NCBI GenBank assembly: GCA_018340805.1 | Contig: JACMZG010000008.1 | Location: 78,314,460 to 78,378,459 of the forward strand | Origin: Microvelia longipes | Taxonomy: Eukaryota > Arthropoda > Insecta > Hemiptera > Veliidae | Length of the DNA: 64,000 nucleotides | Direction of reading: 5' to 3' | Shown: in pieces, positions 56,840 to 64,000 of the stretch | How positions within the stretch are numbered: the stretch's first letter is position 1 | Layout of the letters: every line of letters starts with the position of its first letter | Program-made: the position numbers and the translations under genes | The notes under the pieces: model-generated | The model's input: only the letters and a program-made list of their open reading frames with translations | Databases searched by the model: none | What the model was told of the DNA's origin: nothing

Positions 56840-57580
56840 TGTATCCTTTATACCACTACTTAACTTAAACACTACAACTTAAAATTATTTTATAATTTTT
56901 AATTTTACTCTTTTAACTCACTTAAAATGTATAGATAAAACACAATTTTCATCTTAATTATAAGTATTATAAACTTAGCAAGTCATCATTCTCAAGTTAT
57001 ATTATATAAAATTAACAGCTTTGTAAAGTAGGCACGGAAAGCTTTCTGAAAAGAATTCTTTAGGGTTCCCACAAGGACCCTAAGGGTTTATTTAACTAAA
57101 ATTAATTAGGCGGAAATCTGAGGGCTGGAAAAATCTTTTACCTTACAGGGTTTTCACCTCAATATTTTTTTTTTCTTTTTTAAATAAATAGGTTTTACAA
57201 GTTTTTTTCACGTAAAAATAAGAAAAAACTGAAGCTGTTTGTTTTATAAAAATGCTTTTCTGTTTCTCTGTGATTTACTGTTGAAATATATTGAATTTTA
57301 TGAATGTTTAATAATAACTATTTGATTTTTTTTAGATACCGGTAATTAGTGGTAATAGTGCGCCTACAATAAAATACAGATCTCCTTATACATCACTTTA
57401 TGTATTTATTTTTTTTACCAAAAGTGCCCTCTGGGTTTCCTTAGTAGAATTTTATAAAATTTTGTAAGAACATTTATTTTCCAAACAAGATATATGGCGT
57501 CACCAATTTTTCAAGTAATAAATATCAATAATAAAATGAACTGTTCAAAAATACATGGAAAAAAAAAAAATATAAATAAA
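56840..57580. other. Intergenic sequence, nothing recognised
   Basis: No supported feature. Confidence 0.25.
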
Positions 57581-57588
57581 TGAGGAAT

Positions 57589-57669
57589 ATATATATATAT
57601 ATTATATATAATATATATATATATATATATTAATAATATATTATAATATATATATATATATATATATAT
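57589..57669. repeat. (TA)n microsatellite
   Basis: About 80 bp of TA with several slips. Confidence 0.95.
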
Positions 57670-57679
57670 GGTGGCTATA

Positions 57680-58325
57680 ATTTAAAAGGTTTTTACAAAC
57701 GAGTTAAGTTATAAGCAAAACATAAAATAGACTTAAAAATCTATAAAAGTAATTAAGCCTCCTCTTAATAAAATATAATTATCACTACCATTTATCTATA
57801 TTGCCCGTAATAACTGTCAAATAATCTACTATATTCGAATGATATCATTAGAAATATTTGATGAAAATAAAAATAGATAATGAATAAAAATACTTCTAAA
57901 AATATTAATGAAATTTTATTTATAATCAAAACAGACAGATTATTATTTAATAAAAAGTTGGTTTGATTAAATTATGTTTAAATAACATAAGTTTGACATA
58001 TGTTAACTTGAGTGTCATACGTACTTGAATAATATGAAGATAAGATATAACAAGTATATAAACAATGAAGTTAATGTTATAAGTACCGTGTAAAACAGAA
58101 TGCTGATTAGGGTGCTATTTTACTACATATTTCTGTTTATTATTATTTATAATATTTTACCGAACATAAGTTCAGTTGAATAGAAAAAACTTTTATTTTA
58201 ATAGCATTTACACATATTAATAAATTCACGTGCATAAAATTAAATCATTAAATCTTTAGTAAAGAAATTTCGGTTTTGATTAATTATAGGTCTAATCCAA
58301 TTCGTTTGTATAGGTAGAACTGAAG
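57680..58325. other. Intergenic sequence, nothing recognised
   Basis: No supported feature. Confidence 0.25.
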
Positions 58326-58329
58326 GTTT

Positions 58330-58605
58330 TGAACTCAATAAGAATTTCACAATATTTGAACTAAGTTTCAACTTTCTACCATAAACTCACTGAGCGCTAC
58401 GATGATAAAAGCCATACAAATACACTCTCACATACAGACAGACAACTTTATAATAACCACTAGGGAGATACTGATTAGAATTAAATTACTAAAACTTAAA
58501 TTAATAAAATAAAATAAAATGCAGGTAAATTCCTGGTATCGAATTTTTAATGAAAGCAATACTTTTTGTATACCTATGGTATAAATGAGGAAAAGTAAAA
58601 ATATT
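58330..58605 (-). repeat. Rep-A 5' part, - strand
   Basis: The - strand starts TTTTTACTTTTCCTCATTTA with partner GGTATACAAAAAG. It ends near AAGTTGAAACTTAG with a (GT)-like tract between. The 3' half is absent. Confidence 0.65.
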
Positions 58606-59104
58606 TAATTTTAAGATTTGATTTTTTAATCCCAGATCTATTCCAAAAATAAAACCTTAGTAATGAAATGTAGCTGCGTGACTACCACTTAATGTGTGAA
58701 AATTGAGGAAAAATATGAAAATTAATCCCGGCGGAATTGTTTAAAGTTATCTAGGGGAGCTAATTTTACCTAGAGGTTTATGTTTAGGTTGGCATGATTG
58801 TCAATTGTATCTAGAGGTAGCATGATTGTGCAACATTAACTCAACGATTCTAAACAGACAACGACTGGTTCTGGAGTTATCATGATGTCATTGGATGGCC
58901 TTTTGTTAGATGAATTGTAATTTTGCTTCTCCGTCTCATGAAAAATTATACTATGCTACTAGGCTGTGAAATATGATTTGTCTTAAACTTAAGAATTGAA
59001 TATACCGTTGAGCAAAGCGAAACAGTGAATACTGTCAAACTAGAAACTAGTAGAATGACAAACTCATACTGGACAACAACCATGCGGCCGCAAAACAGGC
59101 ACAG

Positions 59105-59345
59105 AAATGCAGCGACTCCGCGTAGCGGCCAAGAGACCAAAAGCTTCTTTTTTTTATTATTGCATTTGGAAATTCACTTATATTGTATACTGCTTACATA
59201 ATAGTTATTTATGCCATAAGGCTGAGGAGTGTGTCTTTATGTCACGGCAATTAGATTTACCGACGAGCGAAGCGAGTCGGGAAAAACTGCCAATACATAA
59301 AGACATTCTCAGCCGGATGGCATACACTATTTTTTTTTTTTGAGG
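59105..59345. repeat. Inverted repeat with an inner GAGCGAAGCGAG palindrome
   Basis: GGCTGAGGAGTGTGTCTTTA (59220-59240) pairs with TAAAGACATTCTCAGCC (59297-59313). Between them CCGACGAGCGAAGCGAGTCGG (59260-59280, all but the centre) is itself a hairpin. The box is related to the Rep-A box. GCGGCCAAGAGACC at about 59124-59137 recurs at about 59847-59860, just before the Rep-A copy at 59870. Confidence 0.6.
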
Positions 59346-59869
59346 TAGCACTCATTAAATAAAATGCGCTATATACTTGATTGAAAAAAAACAAACGTCC
59401 AATTAACTCCATATTATCGTCGTCCATATGAATTCATTCATAGCTTCACACTTTTACTCAAAAATGTAAAAGCTTTACAAATAAACACCCAAAAATTGTC
59501 AATTAGAACACCTTTTAAAAACAAAAACAAATTTGTCTACGAACAAAAACAGAACGTTTTTAAAAAAACCTCATGAAGGTTTTACACAGATTGTTTTTTT
59601 GAACACGCTACATTACAGTAATGGCGGCAATATATAAATTACTTTTACGTCCTAGGAGTTTTTTTGCATTTATTATTGTCCTCGGAGGTAAAAAGTACTA
59701 AATAACCTCCTCTATAACAATAATGATTGGCTTCTCATCCTAAAAACGGTCTAATAAAGTGCTCAATTACGTACTACCTCAAAAAAATAGTTTTATGACA
59801 AAATGTTACAAGATCATGTGGTAGCAAAGCGGCCCTGAGCGTCGACGCCGCAGTGCGGCCAAGAGACCT

Positions 59870-60665
59870 AAGACTATTTTCCCTCATTTATGCTGTAGGT
59901 ATACAACAAAAGTATTGTGAAACCAGGATGTGTCCTGAATTATCCGCTTCAGGTTCTTTAAGGCCTTCTAAGTGACTTTCATATAAAGTTTTCATAATTT
60001 ATTATGACACACATACGCACACATACACATGCACATACAGACATGTATGTGTGTGTGTGTATGTGTGTCATGGTAGCTCTCAGTGTTTTTATGCAACAGA
60101 GTTGAACATTTGTGCAAAGATCAATTAAAAGGTGTAGTTGAGCTATTCGGAAAATATTTTCCATGACGTCATTAAACCGCAATAATGACTCGCCAAAAAG
60201 TTATAAAAATCATAAAACGCGGAATACTTTTGCGATTGGATTGAGATTTAGCATGCATGTAGCTATTTATTATACTAACACCAAGTATCATCTTATTATC
60301 AGCATTAGTTCAATTTTTATCAAATGACTTGGGTACGATCATTGAAAAAAAAGAAAAAAAATTCAAGTAAGTACTTGTATCATCTTAATACAACAAGTAG
60401 TTATATCCATGATTTTTGTTGATTTATAAAATTTAGTAGAATCGAGCGTGTTCAGTGCATAGATGGGTAACCGCTAGGAACAAAATGGATGTATTTACTA
60501 TCTGAGTACGAGCGAAGCGAGCCCGAAGACGTGTAGTAGTATACATAAAGCGAATTCTAAATTCTGATGATGAGATAAGCGAGTCCGAAGTAGGGAGGAT
60601 GAGCATAGTAGATCTGATGTGATGAGGAAAATTTTCAAGGTACCCCGAACCCGATTTTTTTAAAT
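59870..60665 (+). repeat. Rep-A copy, + strand, near full length
   Basis: It begins TATTTTCCCTCATTTATGCT with hairpin partner GGTATACAACAAAAG. It contains CCGCTTCAGGTTCTTTAAGG, CA/TG runs at 60005-60070, CAGAGTTGAACATTTGTGC, GACGTCATTAAACCG and AAAATCATAAAACGCGGAAT. Two palindromic boxes (GTACGAGCGAAGCGAGCCCG at about 60506 and GATGAGATAAGCGAGTCCG at about 60568) follow. It ends GTGATGAGGAAAATTTTCAA and CCCGAACCCGATTTTTTT. About 800 bp. It serves as the best + strand reference for the family. Confidence 0.8.
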
Positions 60666-60850
60666 TTATTCAGGTCTCTATCTCCTTTACCATGAGAAAA
60701 TGGGAATAAATAAAACTAACACAGTTTGTTTCGAACGAACGTATTTAGTTTATATGAACTTATTTTAGTAACGTTAGCGCCAGTGGATTCCATATTATAA
60801 GGATTCAAATAAAGGTCTATCCACAAATGTAGTTTTAAGCATATAATGAT

Positions 60851-60897
60851 AGTAAAACCGGCTTTCAACCAAATAAAGGTCATCCTCAGTACCTACA
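60851..60897 (-). ncRNA. Hammerhead-ribozyme-like motif at Penelope 3' terminus, best candidate
   Basis: On the - strand: GGTA, CTGAGGA (fits CTGANGA), then T bulge, GACC, a U-rich loop, GGTT, GAAA, the near-palindrome AGCCGGTT, T, TACT. Stem I GGTA/TACT and stem II GACC/GGTT pair by eye. Stem III has no loop, so it would form between two molecules or two tandem copies. All invariant boxes are present. The + strand copy repeats CTGAGGA and GAAA at 63975-64000 and is cut by the window edge. The copy at 2531-2570 preserves the same three stems with sequence differences. Confidence 0.5.
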
Positions 60898-61059
60898 AAC
60901 AAGAGGACGATCAAATAAATAAAAATACAATAACCACACAATAAATACAATTAATACAATAATATAAGAAACAAGAATTAAAACATAAAATATGGTCAAT
61001 CAAAAAGTTAAAAAAAAAGTTAAAAAGAAATGAAGTAAAAAATTACCGGTGAGAAGAAA

Positions 61060-61713
61060 TTATTTTTTCTTTTTGAGTCTAGTAGTTATAACATTTGAGA
61101 CTGAATGCAGACTAACCTTATCCGACTGGGGTGGGGAGCAGTTCCTGATTAGTTCCCTTAACAATACTGAGCAGGCGCATCTCTCGTTCAGATTATTATC
61201 ACCAAAGGCTTTCTGGCTACGCGCTATTTCAAATTTTTCCAGCGAATCCATTCGAGGCCCTTTACTTATTTTATGAAGTATCCCAACCTTATGATCTATA
61301 TCCTTATGACCCATACGCTCAATGTGTTGGTAAAACTTGCTGGGATTTTCTGTTTTTTCTGTCGATTCCCGTACATGCTCGGCCGCCCTAGTGCGGATAT
61401 TCCTGCCAGTTTGGCCAATATATTGAGCCTCACAAGTTCCACACTGCATGACATAAACACCACAACTAACCTCAAATTTTATAGGGTCCTTCACACGAGA
61501 AAGATGCGTTCGTAAGGTGGTGGGGACGCTGAAACTAACTTTATAATTATTCCTCTGGAGGATAGTAGCGACTTTATTAGAGATGTCACCCATATAGGGG
61601 ACAGAACACCAAACCTTGTCGTCGCGCGTATGACTTATATTAACACCCATATTATGAAGCACCATTTCCTTTTTCTTGTTTATGAGTTTGTCAATCATAG
61701 AAGTCGTATCCAT
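61060..61713 (-). CDS. Penelope-like GIY-YIG endonuclease domain, open frame
   Basis: 217 codons. Residues 85-87 are GVY (the GIY box) and 98-100 are YIG; between them lie C91 and C94, as in the CxxC insertion typical of Penelope endonucleases. R104, R107 and R109 follow in TGRNIRTRAAEHVRE, and later come KFYQHIERMGHKDIDHK and SLEKFEIARSQKAFG. The endonuclease nicks target DNA for retrotransposition. The frame stops after RLKKKK at 61060. The N-terminal 80 residues belong to the linker after RT. The frame lacks the RT, so it is not an autonomous element. The absence of any stop over 654 bp, when the + strand copy has several breaks, indicates a younger or conserved copy. Confidence 0.85.
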   Translation of the reverse strand: MDTTSMIDKLINKKKEMVLHNMGVNISHTRDDKVWCSVPYMGDISNKVATILQRNNYKVSFSVPTTLRTHLSRVKDPIKFEVSCGVYVMQCGTCEAQYIGQTGRNIRTRAAEHVRESTEKTENPSKFYQHIERMGHKDIDHKVGILHKISKGPRMDSLEKFEIARSQKAFGDNNLNERCACSVLLRELIRNCSPPQSDKVSLHSVSNVITTRLKKKK

Positions 61714-61903
61714 TTAGTTGCTATATATTTTATAGTTGAAGCATCTTCATCAGCGGTGTACCATTGAATTCATTTTATGCTCCTGAATGTGATAACGGTT
61801 TAGCAGTAGGTTTACGATAAACTTTATATTTAGTAATCATTAGCTCTGCTCACAGTAACCGTCGTATCCTAAAAATATTCACTACTCTACGTGCCATTTA
61901 TGC

Positions 61904-63748
61904 ATGTTAATGCTAATGATGCCTGCTGTCAAATTTGATTGTGCTAAAACTATTAAAACTTATCTCGAAAAACCTAGTAACAATAGAAACAACAATAGAT
62001 CTTTTATTATCAAACAACATCAATCTCTTAGTAGTTTGAAAAAGAAAATATCCCAACTTGATCTCATAGTTATCAGGGCTGATAAGGGTCAAACTACAGT
62101 GGTAATGGAGAAACAATTATATATAGATAAGGTTATGAATTTTTTGTCATCTAATAAGTTTAATATGATCAGTAAAGACGAAGACCCTACTTTCGAACTC
62201 CAAGATAGATTGCGAAAAACATTATACAAAAGCAATTTTGTTTTTGCTGATAATTTTAACAAAACATCACTTATCAACATGAACCCGTTACCTCCTAGAC
62301 TCTATGGCTCTATTAAAGTACATAAAAAAATTCGATACGGCCTGTTGTATCGTATTGTGGTTCAGTTACTGAATTATTAAGCAAGAACCTAAACAAAAAG
62401 TTTTACTCTATAACTAACTTTAAAGCAATTGACTCAGTAAAAAACTCATTAGATTTCACTCAATCTCTGCAAAATATTATCATTCCTCAGCAAGCTAGTC
62501 TTGTATCTTTTGACATAGTTAATCTTTTTACTAACGTACCTTCAGCAACGAGCCTTTTTCTGATGACTAGGGTTTTACATAGATCATCTTCTGACAAAGC
62601 CCTCATCCAAGAGTTTATTGAGCTTTTAGAGCTGTGTTTTAGCCAAAATTACTTCTGTTTTAACAATGAGCATTATTCGGGTGGTACGGGTTTGGCTATG
62701 GTGCGCCGTTATCAGGCCTTGCTGCTGATGTATTTATGCATTATTTTTATTCCAATTTTGTGACCCATAAAGATAACATATATCGCAAATACATTTTAAC
62801 ATGGAGGCGGTACGTAGACGACATTTTTATCATCTGGACTGGTAGCTTACCTGATTTATACAACTTTTTAGACTATCTTAACAGCTGCTATAAGTCTATT
62901 AAATTCACCTGTGAAGTAGAAGTTAATAACAGCCTTAACTTTTCTGGACCTTACTGTGAGCAGAGCTAATGATACTCTTAAATATAAAGTTTATCGTAAA
63001 CCTACTGCTACTGACACCGTTATCAACGCTCATTCACGTCATCCATGGAGCCATAAAATGGCGGCTTTTAATTCAATGGTACACCGGCTCATACATTACC
63101 CCCTTGATGAAGATGCCTATAATATTGAGTTGTCAACTATAAAATATATAGCAACTAAAATGGATACGACGTATCTATGATTGACAAACTCATAAACAAG
63201 AAAACAAGGAAAATGGTGCTTCATAATATGGGTGTTAATATAAGTCATACGCGCGACGACAAGGTTTGGTGTTCTGTCCCCTATATGGGTGACATCTCTA
63301 ATAAAGTCGCTACTATCCTCCAGAGGAATAATTATAAAGTTAGTTTCAGCGTCCCCACCACCTTACGAACGCATCTTTCTCGTGTGAAGGACCCTATAAA
63401 ATTTGAGGTTAGTTGTGGTGTTTATGTCATGCAGTGTGGAACTTGTGAGGCTCAATATATTGGCCAAACTGGCAGGAATATCCGGCGGCCGAGCATGTAC
63501 GGGAATCGACAGAAAAAACAGAAAATCCCAGCAAGTTTTACCAACACATTGAGCGTATGGGTCATAAGGATATAGATCATAAGGTTGGGATACTTCATAA
63601 AATAAGTAAAGGGCCTCGAATGGATTCGCTGGAAAAATTTGAAATAGCGAGTAGCCAGAAAGCCTTTGGTGATAATAATCTGAAGAGATGCGCCTGCTCA
63701 GTATTGTTAAGGGAACTAATCAGGACTGCTCCCACCCCAGTCGGATAA
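61904..63748 (+). pseudogene. Penelope-like reverse transcriptase and GIY-YIG, broken frame
   Basis: Motifs in order: VIRADKGQTTVVM (the Penelope RT N-terminus), LPPRLYGSIKVHK (finger region), LVSFDIVNLFTNVP (RT motif A with its aspartate), ELLELCFSQNYFCFN, RRYVDDIFIIW (catalytic YVDD at 62811-62822), then KYKVYRKPTATDTVINAHS. The linker begins MIDKLINKK at 63177. GVY is at 63417-63425 and YIG at 63456-63464. Just after YIG a 7-bp loss relative to the - strand copy (near 63484) shifts the frame; GHKDIDHKVGILHK continues in the next. The RT motifs themselves are intact, so the copy is fairly young, but it cannot make one protein as sequenced. Confidence 0.9.
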
Positions 63749-63970
63749 GGTTAGTCTGCATTCAGTCTCAAATGTTATAACTACTAGACTCAAAAAGAAA
63801 AAATAATTTCTTCTCACCGGTAATTTTTACTTCATTTCTTTTTAACTTTTTTTTTAACTTTTTGATTGACCATATTTTATGTTTTAATTCTTGTTTCTTA
63901 TATTATTGTATTAATTGTATTTATTGTGTGGTTATTGTATTTTTATTATTTGATCGTCCTCTTGTTTGTA

Positions 63971-64000
63971 GGTACTGAGGATGACTTTATTTGGTTGAAA
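63971..64000 (+). ncRNA. Start of hammerhead-like motif, cut by window edge
   Basis: GGTACTGAGGATGAC and GGTTGAAA repeat the - strand motif at 60851-60897 with one base fewer in the stem II loop region. The rest lies beyond the window. Confidence 0.45.

Larger units (their letters stand above)
60850..61880 (-). mobile_element. Penelope-like element copy 1, - strand, 5'-truncated
   Basis: The - strand runs from the end of the RT region (about 61880-61715, with internal deletions relative to 62960-63165), through the GIY-YIG domain, to a 3' UTR (61060-60960) and a terminal hammerhead-like motif at 60897-60851. It is inverted relative to the + strand copy that follows; their 5' sides meet near 61880-61900, so both 3' ends point outward. 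Confidence 0.85.
61900..64000 (+). mobile_element. Penelope-like element copy 2, + strand, frameshifted
   Basis: From the N-terminal RT region through RT, linker and GIY-YIG to the 3' UTR (63790-63970) and the start of the terminal hammerhead-like motif at the window edge. At least five breaks interrupt it (about 62335, 62700, 62950, 63178 and 63484). The 5' end is truncated near 61900. Confidence 0.9.

Overview
The window reads as nuclear DNA of an animal, most likely an arthropod and probably an insect. It is AT-rich, has a spliced ecto-5'-nucleotidase/apyrase-type gene with a 10.2 kb last intron, and carries copia, Ty3/gypsy, Penelope-like and Jockey/CR1-like retroelements, tRNA-derived SINEs, fold-back DNA transposons and many (TA)n arrays. 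The species cannot be named from the sequence.

Layout. 1-12.7 kb: the last two coding exons of the 5'-nucleotidase-family gene (2188-2385 and 12614-12708, + strand). The intron between them holds SINEs, a 22-bp minisatellite, (TA)n arrays and a small Penelope-derived inverted element. No other host gene was recognised. 12.7-29 kb: decayed non-LTR retrotransposon ends, SINEs, copies of an unclassified dispersed repeat (called Rep-A here) and a second inverted Penelope-type element. 29.3-38.2 kb: a three-level nest. A copia element on the - strand (129-bp LTRs, GTATT target duplication) is split by a gypsy element on the + strand (167-bp LTRs, AAACC duplication), whose left LTR is split by a 1.2 kb fold-back DNA transposon (TTA duplication). 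39-60 kb: a second copy of that fold-back (41956-43158), minisatellites, more Rep-A copies, two more inverted Penelope-type elements, a GC-richer block with a tRNA-like head, and a second fold-back family. 60.8-64 kb: two Penelope-like copies arranged head to head. The - copy keeps an open GIY-YIG domain; the + copy keeps RT motifs but is frameshifted and runs off the window.

The most interesting signal is a recurring structure: pairs of inverted termini, each with hammerhead-ribozyme-like core boxes (CTGANGA...GAAA) and in several cases a self-complementary stem III. They occur at 2.5, 19.2, 40.4 and 50.3 kb (the last weaker), and as the outer ends of the 61-64 kb Penelope pair. Hammerheads in Penelope terminal repeats are established. 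Short coding-free elements built from two inverted ones may be a non-autonomous class worth defining. A second notable signal is that the fold-back family keeps a short open frame resembling the start of a Myb/SANT-like domain, linking it to PIF/Harbinger.

All coordinates and alignments were made by eye. Repeat boundaries are approximate except where LTRs or target duplications fix them.
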